Of a stretch of 64,000 bases of DNA, positions 40,654 to 52,361 are shown piece by piece. Location: assembly GCF_000312485.1 (NCBI RefSeq), contig NZ_HE997644.1, positions 542,492 through 606,491 of the forward strand, read 5' to 3'. This stretch comes from Yersinia massiliensis CCUG 53443 (GTDB taxonomy: Bacteria > Pseudomonadota > Gammaproteobacteria > Enterobacterales > Enterobacteriaceae). Position 1 is the stretch's first letter, and every line of letters starts with the position of its first letter. A model generated the notes under the pieces. The model worked only from the letters and a program-made list of their open reading frames with translations. It ran no database searches and was not told the DNA's origin. Both the position numbers and the translations under genes were made by a program.

Positions 40654-41403
40654 TTATAAATGCTCAGTGAAGAATCTTACCCCTGCGCTGAGGGCTGTCG
40701 GGGTAATTTTATGGCCAATCCCCGCTTCAGTCAGATAGGTTAAATGCTTATCACGCCCGCTGGCTGCCAAAGCACGAACCAAACGCTCACTCTCTATCGC
40801 AGGCACGACATCGTCAGCTTCTCCGTGCCAAACCAACAATGGCCGCTCAGCGATGGCTTCCAACTGATGAGTCAAATCATAATCTGCCAGTGGAGCCAAA
40901 CGCTGTTCAAATACCGCTTGGCTCACCTCCCTGCCGGAGTCTAAAGGGGGAAATAAGCGGTGAGCCAGTGAAGTAAAGTAGCCGGACCCCATAAAATCGG
41001 CCGCAGCACTCACCCATGGATAACGGGCGAAAGCCCCTAAGGTGGTCATTCCCCCCATGGATGCCCCCGCCACACCGATACGATGACCCTCAATCAATCC
41101 AGCCTGTTGATAATGCTGCTTCAATGCTGGCAGCTCATCGATATTTGATTTTAAAATTTCCCAGAAATGGGATAGCCGATGAGTTTCATCGCCGTTAAAC
41201 CGCGCCCCGTGCATATCAGCATCGGGGGCGATGGTGCGAAAGCCTGCTTGTGCGAAAGCATAGGCGAAATAAGAATAAACCTCCTTTGACGAGGTATAGC
41301 CATGATAGAAAAAAATGGTCGGTAGTGGTTGCTGGCGTTTGCCTGCCGGTGCAGCGTGAATCACCTCAATACCGTTAATATTTTCTAGCGACATCTCAAT
41401 CAT
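40654..41403 (-). CDS. yjfP: Alpha/beta-hydrolase esterase YjfP
   Basis: Cytoplasmic carboxylesterase-like hydrolase. The nucleophile elbow is GASMGG (IGVAGASMGGMTTLGAFA, about residue 115). The oxyanion region FYHGYTSSKE, the acid in LLVWHGEADDVVPA and the His in EAGIGHKITP complete the triad. 249 residues, as in E. coli. It lies convergent with the DUF1471 gene and divergent from bsmA. An alternative start is four codons in (MSLENINGIEV). Confidence 0.9.
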   Translation of the reverse strand: MIEMSLENINGIEVIHAAPAGKRQQPLPTIFFYHGYTSSKEVYSYFAYAFAQAGFRTIAPDADMHGARFNGDETHRLSHFWEILKSNIDELPALKQHYQQAGLIEGHRIGVAGASMGGMTTLGAFARYPWVSAAADFMGSGYFTSLAHRLFPPLDSGREVSQAVFEQRLAPLADYDLTHQLEAIAERPLLVWHGEADDVVPAIESERLVRALAASGRDKHLTYLTEAGIGHKITPTALSAGVRFFTEHL

Positions 41404-41588
41404 GACGAAAACCCTTTATTTATCGAGCAGCGTAAACCCTTTATATACCCATATTCAGTCTGCCAAAATGAAGAGTTAAAGTCTTAAATCAAATTCTTCC
41501 AAGATATTCCCCGCCTATTTGAGCTGGCGGCGTTACACTTGAGAAATCACAAGCATGACCGTGCCACCGTGCTGACAAAGAGGCAAAT

Positions 41589-41897
41589 ATGACCATCAAA
41601 CGCGCGATGCTATTTTTACTGATGACTTTCGGCCTGTCGGCTTGCAGTGCTTTTCATGTCACGCCTGTTCCCCCACCCGCAATCCAGCCTTATGCGCAAG
41701 AAATCACTCGCGCCCAGAGCCTCAATTTACAAAAAATAGGCACTGTTTCTGCTCAGGTATTTGGTAGTCCAATGGATGTTGAAGCCGAAATAAAGCGTAG
41801 GGCTAACGCCAGCGGCGCGCCCTACTATTTGATTATCATGATGTCCGACAGTATTTATCCAGGCATTTGGTACGCCAATGCGCTGTTATATCAATAA
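41589..41897 (+). CDS. bsmA: Biofilm peroxide-resistance lipoprotein BsmA
   Basis: Outer-membrane-type lipoprotein of the DUF1471 family; E. coli BsmA (YjfO) affects peroxide resistance in biofilms. The lipobox is LSAC (Cys at about 19), followed by a Pro-rich spacer. The DUF1471 core is LQKIGTVSAQVFGSPMDVEAEI, RANASGAPYYLIIMM and the last strand GIWYANALLYQ. 102 residues. It faces aidB tail to tail, 17 bases apart. In E. coli it also lies between yjfP and aidB. Confidence 0.9.
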   Translation: MTIKRAMLFLLMTFGLSACSAFHVTPVPPPAIQPYAQEITRAQSLNLQKIGTVSAQVFGSPMDVEAEIKRRANASGAPYYLIIMMSDSIYPGIWYANALLYQ

Positions 41898-41914
41898 ACC
41901 CTTCATCAAAATGG

Positions 41915-43549
41915 CTAAACCGATAATCCCGTTGCACGGCTCAATAGCGATGCGCAGACAGCTTCCGGCAGCATATATTGGTCACGATGATCGAGTGTCA
42001 TGCGGCACCAAGCATCAGCCAGTGGAGGCGATGAGAAACGCATTAATTGTGCCGCACAGCACAGGTCAAAGAGCTGTTGAGTCAGTGCTCGCCCCTGCTC
42101 TTCCTTGGGGGCTTTCAACCGCTGCTGCAATTGCCGCCATGCGCGATCAAACAAACGATTCTGTCCACGTACGGGATAAAACTCTTGTTGTAGCATGTCG
42201 ATGGTTGCCGGCAGCTTGCGGAATGTGCGCAACACATCAAGGCACATAATATTGCCGGACCCCTCCCAAATGCTGTTGACCGGCATTTCACGATAAAGCC
42301 GTGGCAGTTCACTCTGTTCGCAGTAGCCGATCCCGCCAAGTACTTCCATCGCTTCAGCAACAAAGGCACTGCCCAGCCCACAGACTCGATATTTTGCCGC
42401 CGGTGTCAGTAAGCGACTGAATACCTGTTCGTGAGCCTCTTTTGGCTTCTCCCATGATCGAGCTAAACGCATCAGCAAGGCAGTATGCCCTTCAAGGCGC
42501 AATGCCATGCGGCTGAGTTCTTGACGCATTAAAGGTTGTTCAACCAATGCCTTGCCAAACGCTTGTCGCTGCCAAGCATGGTAGAGCGCGACAGAAAAGG
42601 CACGTCGCATCAGACCATGGCTACCCAAGGCGCAATCGAAACGGGTATATCCGCCCATCTTCAAAATTTGGCGAATACCATCCCCTTCATCACCCAATAG
42701 CCAGGCGCTAGCATTTTCAAATTCCACTTCACTGCTGGCATTAGAACGGTTACCCAGTTTATCTTTCAGCCGTTCTAATCGGATGGCGTTATGGGTGCCG
42801 TCAGGCAATATTTTAGGCAGGAAGAAACAAGATAAGCCGCCTTCGGCCTGCGCCAGTACCAGATGAGCATCACTCTGCGGCACAGAGAAAAACCACTTGT
42901 GACCCACCAGGCGATAAGCTTCACCGTGACCACGTGAGCCCAACGGTTCTGCTCGCGTGGTATTACTGAGTACATCAGAGCCTCCCTGTTTCTCCGTCAT
43001 GCCCATCCCAATCAGCAAGCCCCGCTTCTGGCTACCAACGACCTGATGAGAGTCATAGCGATCAGAAAGCAATGGCGGCAGCCAATTTTGAAAAAGCGGT
43101 GGAAGTGATTGTTGCAACAAAGGAATAGCACCAAATGTCATCGTGATGGGGCATAACGATCCGGCCTCAACTTGAGCATGCAGGATAAAACGTGCCGCGC
43201 GAGCCACAAAAGAGCCGATACGGGCATCTTCCTGCCAAGGTAGGTTATGCACCCGATGCTTAACCAATTCCTGCATCAACACATACCACGCGGGGTGAAA
43301 TCGCACCTGATCCAGTCGTTGACCGGCGGCATCGTAGCGTAATAGTTCGGGCGGGTTATTGTTTGCCAATCGCCCTAATTCCAGTGACTCCTGCGAACCA
43401 AGTTGTAACCCAATCAGAGAGAGTTCCTCCCCATCCCAACCCGCATGCTCCCGCATCACGGCTTCTCGCAATGCCATATCAGATAAGAATAAATTACTGT
43501 TCGATAATGGCTCTGGCTGATTGAAAACCAAGTGGGTCTGCCACTCCAT
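41915..43549 (-). CDS. aidB: AidB, acyl-CoA dehydrogenase-like adaptive-response flavoprotein
   Basis: FAD-binding member of the acyl-CoA dehydrogenase family, induced by alkylation in E. coli and able to bind DNA. The ACAD core is seen in GMGMTEKQGGSDVLSNTTRA (FAD loop), KWFFSVPQSDAHLVLAQ, LGGIGYCEQSELPRLYREM and NSIWEGSGNIMCLDVLR. GGAGGAAGGT precedes the ATG at 43549, giving 544 residues. Upstream lie three hairpins separating it from rlmB; no Ada box is apparent. Confidence 0.94.
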   Translation of the reverse strand: MEWQTHLVFNQPEPLSNSNLFLSDMALREAVMREHAGWDGEELSLIGLQLGSQESLELGRLANNNPPELLRYDAAGQRLDQVRFHPAWYVLMQELVKHRVHNLPWQEDARIGSFVARAARFILHAQVEAGSLCPITMTFGAIPLLQQSLPPLFQNWLPPLLSDRYDSHQVVGSQKRGLLIGMGMTEKQGGSDVLSNTTRAEPLGSRGHGEAYRLVGHKWFFSVPQSDAHLVLAQAEGGLSCFFLPKILPDGTHNAIRLERLKDKLGNRSNASSEVEFENASAWLLGDEGDGIRQILKMGGYTRFDCALGSHGLMRRAFSVALYHAWQRQAFGKALVEQPLMRQELSRMALRLEGHTALLMRLARSWEKPKEAHEQVFSRLLTPAAKYRVCGLGSAFVAEAMEVLGGIGYCEQSELPRLYREMPVNSIWEGSGNIMCLDVLRTFRKLPATIDMLQQEFYPVRGQNRLFDRAWRQLQQRLKAPKEEQGRALTQQLFDLCCAAQLMRFSSPPLADAWCRMTLDHRDQYMLPEAVCASLLSRATGLSV

Positions 43550-43707
43550 ACCTTCCTCCATTTCGGTACTTACCCTTCAGATTAGCCGTGACAGGGGGCT
43601 TAATCGACCTGTTATGCCAATGACTCAGGGTATGAATGTACAACCGGCATTCATAAATCAGGATTAAGTATGGTGTAGGTGGGAGTTTTTGCTGACAGAC
43701 TCATCAC

Positions 43708-43766
43708 AAACAGGGATCAAACCCCTGTTTAACGCAGATAATTGCGATGGCCCCGCCACATCGCAA
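43708..43766. other. Two successive perfect hairpins between aidB and rlmB
   Basis: AAACAGGG/CCCTGTTT (43708-43730) and TTGCGATG/CATCGCAA (43742-43766), each an eight-pair stem. They are followed at once by the rlmB terminator at 43771. They lie upstream of aidB on its strand, so they could lie in a leader or act as extra terminators. Confidence 0.5.
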
Positions 43767-43770
43767 ATAA

Positions 43771-43800
43771 AAAAGCCAACATCGATAAATGTTGGCTTTT
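43771..43800 (-). terminator. Terminator of nsrR-rnr-rlmB
   Basis: AAAAGCCAACAT pairs with ATGTTGGCTTTT around TTATCG on the minus strand, followed by TTATTT. Confidence 0.85.
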
Positions 43801-43823
43801 GACGAAGCATAAAGAGAAAAAAA

Positions 43824-44564
43824 TTAACCTTTCAGCGCTCTCTGGCGCACAGCTTCAAATAAGCAGACACCGGTGGCCACTGACACATTCAACGAAGAAA
43901 CCGTTCCTGCCATCGGAATACTGATCAATTCATCACAGTGTTCGCGGGTTAAACGGCGCATACCTTCACCTTCTGCGCCCATTACCAGCGCCATCGGGCC
44001 AGTCATCTTGCTCTGATACAGAGTGTGATCGGCTTCGCCAGCCGTTCCCACAATCCAGACATTGTGATCTTGCAGCACACGCAAGGTACGCGCCAGATTC
44101 GTTACCTTAATCAAAGGCACGTTTTCTGCTGCACCACTGGCCACTTTCTTAGCAATCGCATTGAGCTGTGCGGAGCGATCCCGTGGCACGATAACCGCAT
44201 GGACGCCTGCGGCATCCGCGCTACGCAAACATGCCCCCAGATTATGAGGATCAGTGACGCCATCGAGCACCAACAGGAAAGGCGTCTCTAGGCTTTCCAA
44301 TAAGGCGGGCAGATCATTTTCTTGATACTGACGCCCTTCACGCACCCGCGCCACGATACCCTGATGGACACCGCCTTCAACTTGCCCGTCCAACCACTGA
44401 CGGCTGGCAACCTGAATCACTAAACCCGCCGCTTCCAGTTCAGCGACGAGTGGCTGTAGGCGACGATCATCACGGCCTTTCAGTATAAAAACTTCAAGGA
44501 AACGCTGTGGATCGTTTTCTAACAGGGCTTTGACGGCGTGAATGCCGTAAATAATTTCGCTCAT
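43824..44564 (-). CDS. rlmB: 23S rRNA (guanosine-2251-2'-O)-methyltransferase RlmB
   Basis: SPOUT-family enzyme that methylates G2251 in the P-loop of 23S rRNA. The N-terminal substrate-binding domain begins [18 protein letters not shown]. The knotted SAM site includes [39 protein letters not shown] and [20 protein letters not shown]. 246 residues, as expected. Downstream of rnr by about 90 bases. Confidence 0.96.
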   Translation of the reverse strand: MSEIIYGIHAVKALLENDPQRFLEVFILKGRDDRRLQPLVAELEAAGLVIQVASRQWLDGQVEGGVHQGIVARVREGRQYQENDLPALLESLETPFLLVLDGVTDPHNLGACLRSADAAGVHAVIVPRDRSAQLNAIAKKVASGAAENVPLIKVTNLARTLRVLQDHNVWIVGTAGEADHTLYQSKMTGPMALVMGAEGEGMRRLTREHCDELISIPMAGTVSSLNVSVATGVCLFEAVRQRALKG

Positions 44565-44656
44565 GATGCTCTTTTACATGTGTTAGCAGACAACATAATT
44601 TGTCAGCCAATGATTAAATTAATGCGGGTGACCGAAGCCACCCGACAACAACGCCA

Positions 44657-47203
44657 TTACTCGTCGCTACTGGTTTTTTTCTTCGCGCGCTTGGCCTTGG
44701 TGGCAGCGGCAATTTTTTTCGTTTTTGCAGAGACTCTTTTCGCTTTTGCTTTAGCTTTTTTCTCAGCTTTCACTTTGTCGTCTAGCTTAGCGGCTGCATC
44801 TGCTGGACGAAAAGCGCTATCTGGCTCGAAATTAACCGGTTTCTTCGCGCGACGAGGCCGTTTTTGACCTGCCCCTGCGGGTGCCTGATCGCGACGCGGC
44901 GCACCCGAAGAGCTACCACGACCACCACGGCTCGAGGACGTATCTCGCATAGTACGTTGACCATCTGCTTTCTTCGCTTTATCACGAGCAGTCTTACCTT
45001 CACCACGTGGCTTGCGAGTACTGGAGACCAATGCAAAATCAATTTTGCGCTCATCCATATGGACCGCTTCCACCCGAATCTCGACGGTATCGCCTAACCG
45101 GTAAACTTGACCAGAAGACTCGCCGATCAAGCGCTGGCCGATGCTATCATAGCGGTAGTAGTCGTTATCCAGACTAGAAACATGCACCAAACCATCGATA
45201 AACAGATCGTCCAGGCGCACGAAGAAGCCAAATCCAGTCACGCTGGCAATAATACCGGTGAACTCTTTACCAACTTGATCCTGCATGAAGTCGCACTTCA
45301 GCCAATCCGCCACATTACGGGTGGCTTCATCCGCGCGGCGCTCAGTCATTGAGCAGTGTTCACCCAATTGCAGCATCTCTTCGAATTCACTGTGCCAGCC
45401 GCCGGTAGGCGTCCAACGTTCTTTCACATTGCCTTGCTCTTTCGCAAGCTGGTACTTGATAGCACGATGCATCGCCAAATCAGGGTAGCGACGGATGGGT
45501 GAGGTAAAGTGACCATAAGAAGCCAATGCCAAACCAAAGTGACCCCGATTTTCCGGATCGTAAATCGCCTGCTTCATCGAACGCAGCAACATCGTTTGCA
45601 GCATTTCATGATCTGGACGATCAGCGACTTCATCCATCAGCACCGCATAATCTTTTGGCTCAGGTTTCAAGCCACCACCAAGTGTCAGACCCAATTCACT
45701 CAGCACACTACGCAGCGCGGAAATATGGTCATCACTTGGGCGGTCATGGACGCGGAACAGGGCAGGTTCGTTATGTTTCTCGACAAACCGTGCAGCGGCG
45801 ATATTCGCCAAAATCATGCACTCTTCAATCAGCTTGTGCGCATCATTGCGTACCGTCGATTCGATACGCTCGATACGCCGTTCAGCGTTGAAAATGAACT
45901 TAGCCTCTTCGGTCTCGAACGCGATACCGCCTCGTTCAGCACGGGCCTTATCCAGCGCCTTGTACATGGTATGCAGCTCTAATAAGTGCGGCACCAGCGG
46001 CTTATATTGTTCACGCAGCGACTCTTCACCATCAATGATGCGCCACACTTTGGTATAAGTCAGACGCGCATGGGAGCTCATTACCGCTTCATAGAACTTA
46101 TAAGACGAAAGCTTGCCCTGCGAGGAGATAGTCATCTCGCACACCATACACAAACGATCGACTTGCGGGTTCAATGAACAAAGACCGTTCGACAGCACTT
46201 CCGGCAGCATCGGGACGACTTGTGATGGGAAGTAGACTGAAGTACCACGGCTACGCGCTTCATCGTCTAGCGCCGTGCGTGGGCGCACGTAATAGCTGAC
46301 ATCCGCAATGGCAACCCACAAACGCCAGCCACCCCCTCGTTTTTTCTCGCAATACACAGCATCATCGAAGTCACGAGCATCTTCGCCATCAATCGTAACC
46401 AATGGTAGGTTGCGTAAGTCTACGCGCCCTTTTTTCGCCGCTTCTGGCACTTCTTCTTTGAGGTCTGCAACCTGCTTTTCTACCTGAGGTGGCCAGGTAT
46501 GCGGGATTTCATGGGTGCGTAAAGCAATGTCTACCGCCATGCTCGTGCCCATGTTCTCGCCAAGGATTTCAACGATTTTGCCCACAGCTTTAGTACGACG
46601 AGTCGGGCGCTGGGTTAACTCAACCACCACCATATACCCCATCCGCGCACCGTTGATTGCCTCCGGTGGGATCAGGATATCGAAACTCAGGCGACCATCA
46701 TCTGGCACCACAAAGCCAATACCCGCATCGGTAAAATAGCGGCCAACGATTTGGCTGGTTTTCGGTACCAATACCCGCACGATACGTGCTTCACGGCGAC
46801 CTTTGCGATCTGCGCCCATTGCTTGAGCCAAGACCACATCACCATGAATCGCTGTTTTCATCTGTTCTGCGGAGAGATACAAATCATCTTTGCTACCTTC
46901 AACACGCAAAAAGCCAAAACCATCACGGTGGCCAATAACCGTGCCGCGTAATAAGTCTAAGCGCTCCGGCAAGGCGTAGCACTGGCGACGAGTGAAGACC
47001 AATTGCCCATCACGCTCCATCGCGCGTAGGCGGCGGCGCAGCGCTTCTAAAGCCTCTTCACCGGTTAAATTCAGTTCATTAGCCAGCTCTTCACGGCTGG
47101 CAGGTGTTTCGCGCTTGGCGAGATGAGTCAAAATGAATTCCCGGCTAGGGATCGGCGACTCATATTTTTCTGCTTCTCGTTCCAAGAATGGATCTTGTGA
47201 CAT
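44657..47203 (-). CDS. rnr: Ribonuclease R
   Basis: Processive 3'-5' exoribonuclease of the RNase II family, able to degrade structured RNA and involved in tmRNA-linked decay. Order: N-terminal helix-turn-helix (about 20-85), two cold-shock domains, then the RNB catalytic domain with [17 protein letters not shown]. An S1 domain ([15 protein letters not shown]) precedes a long Lys/Arg/Ala-rich tail of about 110 residues. GGAGG stands eight bases before the ATG at 47203. At 848 residues the tail is longer than in E. coli (813). Confidence 0.96.
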   Translation of the reverse strand: MSQDPFLEREAEKYESPIPSREFILTHLAKRETPASREELANELNLTGEEALEALRRRLRAMERDGQLVFTRRQCYALPERLDLLRGTVIGHRDGFGFLRVEGSKDDLYLSAEQMKTAIHGDVVLAQAMGADRKGRREARIVRVLVPKTSQIVGRYFTDAGIGFVVPDDGRLSFDILIPPEAINGARMGYMVVVELTQRPTRRTKAVGKIVEILGENMGTSMAVDIALRTHEIPHTWPPQVEKQVADLKEEVPEAAKKGRVDLRNLPLVTIDGEDARDFDDAVYCEKKRGGGWRLWVAIADVSYYVRPRTALDDEARSRGTSVYFPSQVVPMLPEVLSNGLCSLNPQVDRLCMVCEMTISSQGKLSSYKFYEAVMSSHARLTYTKVWRIIDGEESLREQYKPLVPHLLELHTMYKALDKARAERGGIAFETEEAKFIFNAERRIERIESTVRNDAHKLIEECMILANIAAARFVEKHNEPALFRVHDRPSDDHISALRSVLSELGLTLGGGLKPEPKDYAVLMDEVADRPDHEMLQTMLLRSMKQAIYDPENRGHFGLALASYGHFTSPIRRYPDLAMHRAIKYQLAKEQGNVKERWTPTGGWHSEFEEMLQLGEHCSMTERRADEATRNVADWLKCDFMQDQVGKEFTGIIASVTGFGFFVRLDDLFIDGLVHVSSLDNDYYRYDSIGQRLIGESSGQVYRLGDTVEIRVEAVHMDERKIDFALVSSTRKPRGEGKTARDKAKKADGQRTMRDTSSSRGGRGSSSGAPRRDQAPAGAGQKRPRRAKKPVNFEPDSAFRPADAAAKLDDKVKAEKKAKAKAKRVSAKTKKIAAATKAKRAKKKTSSDE

Positions 47204-47386
47204 TGCGGTTCCTCCGTTGTCAGCAGCAGGCTGTACTCCCAGAATTGTAGGCGTATTAACGGCGCTCACTCTCCCGAATCACTAACTTGCAGCAGCCCTC
47301 ACTTATTGGGCCTCTCGGGATTATCTTGCTTACCGCCGTCCTACACCTCTCATTTTATGGGGTATACACATGTTTTATTATAAAAA

Positions 47387-47812
47387 CTACTCAACAAGTA
47401 ATAGCTTATAGAGCGGGGTATTATCTTGGACCATGTCAGCCAAAGTATAGTTATCCAGCTCGTTTAGGAAACTCTGCACCGCCTGATTTAGCACTTGTTT
47501 CAAGCGGCAAGCGGGGGTGATATGGCAAAAATCACTGCTACAGTTCACCAGTGAGAGTGGTTCAAGTTGGCGAACAACATCACCAATTCGAATCTGATCG
47601 GCGGGTTTACCCAACCGTATTCCACCGTTCTTGCCCCGCACCGCGGTGACCAACCCGACACGGCTCAACTGATTGATTATTTTAACCATATGATTACGAG
47701 ACACGCCATAGACCTCAGTTACCTGAGAAATGCTGGTCATTTCGCCTTCCGGCAGCGAGGCCATGTAAGTCAGCGCCCGCAAACCATAATCAGTAAAACT
47801 TGTTAACTGCAC
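47387..47812 (-). CDS. nsrR: Nitric-oxide-sensing repressor NsrR
   Basis: Rrf2-family repressor with an iron-sulfur cluster that reacts with nitric oxide, relieving repression of hmp, ytfE and related genes. The winged helix is [19 protein letters not shown] to [10 protein letters not shown]. The three cluster cysteines are Cys91, Cys96 and Cys102, as in E. coli. 141 residues. GTG start with AGGGG seven bases upstream. It heads nsrR-rnr-rlmB, and its predicted operator is in front of ytfE in this window. Confidence 0.95.
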   Translation of the reverse strand: MQLTSFTDYGLRALTYMASLPEGEMTSISQVTEVYGVSRNHMVKIINQLSRVGLVTAVRGKNGGIRLGKPADQIRIGDVVRQLEPLSLVNCSSDFCHITPACRLKQVLNQAVQSFLNELDNYTLADMVQDNTPLYKLLLVE

Positions 47813-47910
47813 ATATACCCCTGAGTATCAGTTTACTCGGCTTAATCACATCTAAGATGACACATATTTAATCTGTCAGAAGTGCAATTCTAAGTGTTAT
47901 TTAGAAAATT

Positions 47911-48038
47911 TATATCCTAAATCATTCGAGTTACAGAAAGGCAGCAACTGATTGGATCCCCAAGAGCTTACCATCAGTAAGTGATTAGGGGGAACGAAGA
48001 CAGTGAACGCCCACGCAACTTGCAGTATGACTGATATA
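47911..48038. repeat. MITE-like intergenic repeat of about 130 bases
   Basis: The element begins TATATCCTAAATCATTCGAG and ends with ACTTGCAGTATGACTGATAT, roughly inverted ends starting TATATC. Its centre is a hairpin (TCCCC...CTTAC...GTAAG...GGGGGA). I recognise the layout as a repeat family common between genes of Yersinia, Serratia and relatives. I cannot say whether it is the published YPAL family. Confidence 0.6.
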
Positions 48039-48215
48039 TAGTTTGAATGATAAACCAGCCATAAAGCTTGCGACTAATCATTTAGGTGATGGGTGAGTTT
48101 TTGATGTAAAACGGCATGTTGGGGCAGTTTCAGCATACCTTCCTTCCCCGGTTTTATTGACGTTGTAGACAAGTTTGACGTTACAGGTAAATCGCTAATG
48201 CAGGGAAAGCATAAA

Positions 48216-48241
48216 CAATAAAGCCGGACGTAAGCCCGGCT
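48216..48241 (-). terminator. Terminator of purA
   Basis: AGCCGG and CCGGCT with an eight-base loop, then TTTATTG on the minus strand, about 55 bases after the purA stop. Confidence 0.7.
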
Positions 48242-48298
48242 ATTACTTAAAGCACACATCTAATGCTGATTTTTGGCGGTTAGCCAACAAATCATCAA

Positions 48299-49630
<1,332 letters not shown>

Positions 49631-49696
49631 CTAACATCTCATACGGTGGCTTTCAGTACTTTTTAACACATAATTGAACAATATTTGTGCTTACCT

Positions 49697-49897
49697 TTAG
49701 CCACCCATGCGGCTACGCAACATGTAGTAGATAACGACTCCAGCAACCACTAATCCTCCACCAAAACGGCGCAAAGTCGTATCGGGTAATTGGGTCATCG
49801 ACTGAATCATTTTGCGCCAAGTGTTGGGGTAAAGCATCGGACCCAGTCCTTCAAGCACCAAAACCAGTGCCAATGCTAACAAAATGGTTGAATTCAT
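49697..49897 (-). CDS. yjeT: YjeT, DUF2065 inner-membrane protein
   Basis: Small protein of unknown function found in front of purA in many gamma-proteobacteria. Two hydrophobic segments: ILLALALVLVLEGLGPMLYP and FGGGLVVAGVVIYYMLRS. The 66 residues from MNSTILLALAL align with E. coli YjeT. I chose 49897 over an ATG four codons upstream by family length. Confidence 0.9.
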   Translation of the reverse strand: MNSTILLALALVLVLEGLGPMLYPNTWRKMIQSMTQLPDTTLRRFGGGLVVAGVVIYYMLRSRMGG

Positions 49898-49924
49898 GGT
49901 CTGTCTCAACAGGTCAAAACGGTT

Positions 49925-49956
49925 TCAAAAAGAAAAGGCCCGTGTAAACGGGCCTT
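49925..49956 (-). terminator. Terminator after hflC
   Basis: AAGGCCCGT and ACGGGCCTT with a four-base loop, then TTCTTTTTG on the minus strand. It closes the tsaE-to-hflC superoperon and separates it from yjeT-purA. Confidence 0.85.
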
Positions 49957-49991
49957 GCTATTACGGTCAAAACACGCTGTTACAACAGCCG

Positions 49992-50996
49992 TTATGGACG
50001 CTTGTTCGAGTTATCGGGTGAACGCATGTAGCGGAAGAAATCGCTGTCTGGGCTCAACACCATCACATCTTTGCCGCTGTTGAAGCTGTTCTCATACGCA
50101 CGCAAGCTACGGATGAAGGCATAGAAGTCTGGATCCTTGCTGAATGCATCGGCAAACAGACGAGCCGCTTCTGCATCACCGCCGCCGCGAGTAATACGCG
50201 CCTGACGTTCTGCTTCTGCCAGTGTACGTGTCACTTCATAGTCAGCCGTTGCACGTAACTTTTCTGCTTCTTCCTGACCTTGTGAACGGTGACGACGGGC
50301 TACCGCTTCACGTTCAGCACGCATACGCTGGAAGATAGCATCAGAGACTTCAGCCGGTAAGTTGATTTGCTTGATTCGCACGTCAACCACCTCAATCCCC
50401 AATGCCGCCATACTGTTCGGGTTAACCGCAGGTTGTTTACCTTTGGTTTCCTGCTCAACACGGGCAGCAGCAGAGGCGATGGCATCATCAGCTTCTGTCG
50501 TGACAGTTTCATCATCTGTTGTGCCGGTATTCAGTGCGTTACGAACTTCTGTCGTCAATCGACCACGGGAGTCAGTTACGATATCGCGCACATCCAAACG
50601 ACCAATTTCAGAACGTAAACGGTCACTAAATTTACGTTTCAGCAGGACTTCTGCCTGAGAAATATCACCACCACCTGTTGCCAGATAGTAACGGCTGAAA
50701 TCGCTGATACGCCACTTCAAGTATGAGTCAACAATCAGGTCTTTCTTCTCTTTGGTAACGAAACGGTCAGCTTGGTTATCCATGGTCTGGATACGAGCAT
50801 CTAACATCTTCACTGTTTCGATAAAGGGTATTTTGAAGTGCAAACCCGGTGAATACACCAGTGGCTTGTTATCACTATCACGCAATACCTTACCAAAGCG
50901 CAGCACAATCCCGCGCTGACCTTCTTGTACCACAAACAACGAAGCGTAGAGTGCAACTAACACCACAACGACGATAAGTAAAATAGACTTACGCAT
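49992..50996 (-). CDS. hflC: HflC, SPFH-family modulator of FtsH
   Basis: Inner-membrane protein that forms a large cage with HflK around FtsH and tunes its proteolysis. The N-terminal anchor is MRKSILLIVVVVLVALYASLFV. The SPFH/band-7 domain follows, then a coiled-coil region (ARRHRSQGQEEAEKLRATA). 334 residues. It lies three bases after hflK. Its client protease FtsH is also in this window, with a frameshift. Confidence 0.96.
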   Translation of the reverse strand: MRKSILLIVVVVLVALYASLFVVQEGQRGIVLRFGKVLRDSDNKPLVYSPGLHFKIPFIETVKMLDARIQTMDNQADRFVTKEKKDLIVDSYLKWRISDFSRYYLATGGGDISQAEVLLKRKFSDRLRSEIGRLDVRDIVTDSRGRLTTEVRNALNTGTTDDETVTTEADDAIASAAARVEQETKGKQPAVNPNSMAALGIEVVDVRIKQINLPAEVSDAIFQRMRAEREAVARRHRSQGQEEAEKLRATADYEVTRTLAEAERQARITRGGGDAEAARLFADAFSKDPDFYAFIRSLRAYENSFNSGKDVMVLSPDSDFFRYMRSPDNSNKRP

Positions 50997-50999
50997 TGG

Positions 51000-52268
51000 T
51001 TATTCTCTCCCTACGCGAGTGGAAGTATCACGCTGAACATTCGCTCGGCGCTGATCCATGATAGAGCCACTGGTTGAGCTTGAACTACTTGCACCAGACT
51101 CTTGGCTGCTATTAGCAGAGGAAGGCGGATTCAAACGAAGCAGGCTGGTGTCTTTGTTACCGTCCGCTTTATCTGCGCTTTGACCGCGCATCATTTGATC
51201 CAATGGCAACACCATCAAACTATTGCCTTTATCATTAGCCAGCACTTTGTGGGTTTTACCCAGAACTTTCTCCATGGTTTCGATATACAAACGCTCACGG
51301 GTAATTTCTGGTGCAGCCTTATACTCAGGCAGCAACTTGGCAAAACCGGCAACCTCACCTTGCGCTTCCAATACTTTACGTGCGGCATATGCACGAGCAT
51401 CTTCTAACAGACGCTGCGCCTGACCATTAGCACGAGGTTGGACTTCGTTGGTGTAGGCTTCCGCTTCACGAATATACTGTTGTTCGTTTTCACGGGCAGC
51501 AATCGCATCATCAAATGCGGCTTTAACTTCTTCCGGCGGACGTGCAGCCTGGAAGTTAACGTCCAGCAGCGTTATCCCCATGTTGTACGGACGAATCGTT
51601 TCTTCCAGTACACGCTGAGTATCGCTACGAACGATGGTACGGCCTTCGGTGAGAATTTTGTCCATGGTGTATTTACCAATAACACCACGCACTGCGCTGT
51701 CTGTTGCCTGACGCAGACTGTCATCAGGATTAGTCACGCTAAACAGGTATGCGGCCGGGTCGGTCACACGATACTGAACGTTCATTTCGATGCGAACCAC
51801 GTTCTCATCGGAGGTCAGCATGACACCAGAAGCGGCCAATTCACGTACAGATTCAACGTTAACTGGGGTCACTTCATCAATAAAGGTCGGTTTCCAGTTC
51901 AAACCAGGCTGTACGATGTGGCTTAATTTACCCAAGCGAGTCACAACACCGCGCTCAGCTTCTTTAATTGTATAGAAACCACTTGCCGCCCAGATAACCA
52001 CAACCGCAACGACGGCGATGCCCACAATACGACCACTGATAGCAGGGCCTTGTGTCGCGCCATTGTTGCCATTACCGCTTCCGCCACCTTTGCCACCGAG
52101 GCTACTCAGTTTTTTGCTCAGTTTACGGAAGATATCATCCAGATCAGGCGGCCCTTGGTCACGGCCACCTTTATTATTGTTATTTCCGCCAGAGTTGCCG
52201 CCATTATTATTGCTGCTCCCCCACGGATCGCGGTCCTGTCCGTTATTACCGGGCTGATTCCACGCCAT
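51000..52268 (-). CDS. hflK: HflK, SPFH-family modulator of FtsH
   Basis: Partner of HflC. The cytoplasmic N-terminus is rich in Gly/Asn (NNNGGNSGGNNNNKGG). The membrane segment is about 80-100 (IVGIAVVAVVVIWAASGFY), then the band-7 domain with VTRLGKLSHIVQPGLNWK and a helical region. The C-terminus is Ser-rich (ESGASSSSSTSG). 422 residues, as in E. coli. Confidence 0.96.
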   Translation of the reverse strand: MAWNQPGNNGQDRDPWGSSNNNGGNSGGNNNNKGGRDQGPPDLDDIFRKLSKKLSSLGGKGGGSGNGNNGATQGPAISGRIVGIAVVAVVVIWAASGFYTIKEAERGVVTRLGKLSHIVQPGLNWKPTFIDEVTPVNVESVRELAASGVMLTSDENVVRIEMNVQYRVTDPAAYLFSVTNPDDSLRQATDSAVRGVIGKYTMDKILTEGRTIVRSDTQRVLEETIRPYNMGITLLDVNFQAARPPEEVKAAFDDAIAARENEQQYIREAEAYTNEVQPRANGQAQRLLEDARAYAARKVLEAQGEVAGFAKLLPEYKAAPEITRERLYIETMEKVLGKTHKVLANDKGNSLMVLPLDQMMRGQSADKADGNKDTSLLRLNPPSSANSSQESGASSSSSTSGSIMDQRRANVQRDTSTRVGRE

Positions 52269-52361
52269 GTTTTAGCTCCATTCTTCTATGATTGGTTTTC
52301 TTCAGGCCAAGAGCACATGCCAAAGAAGCTGGCTCTCAATCTCGCAAGAAAGATTAGTTAA

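Larger units (their letters stand above)
47813..48298. other. nsrR-purA intergenic region
   Basis: 486 bases. It holds the nsrR promoter at the left, a MITE-like repeat at 47911-48038, and the purA terminator at the right. A 61-codon frame on the minus strand has no ribosome site and no coding character. Confidence 0.6.

Noticed and set aside
45509-45982. 157-codon frame opposite rnr
   Set aside because: Antisense shadow of the conserved RNB domain.
48074-48259. 61-codon frame between nsrR and purA
   Set aside because: It overlaps the purA terminator, has no ribosome site and no recognisable family.
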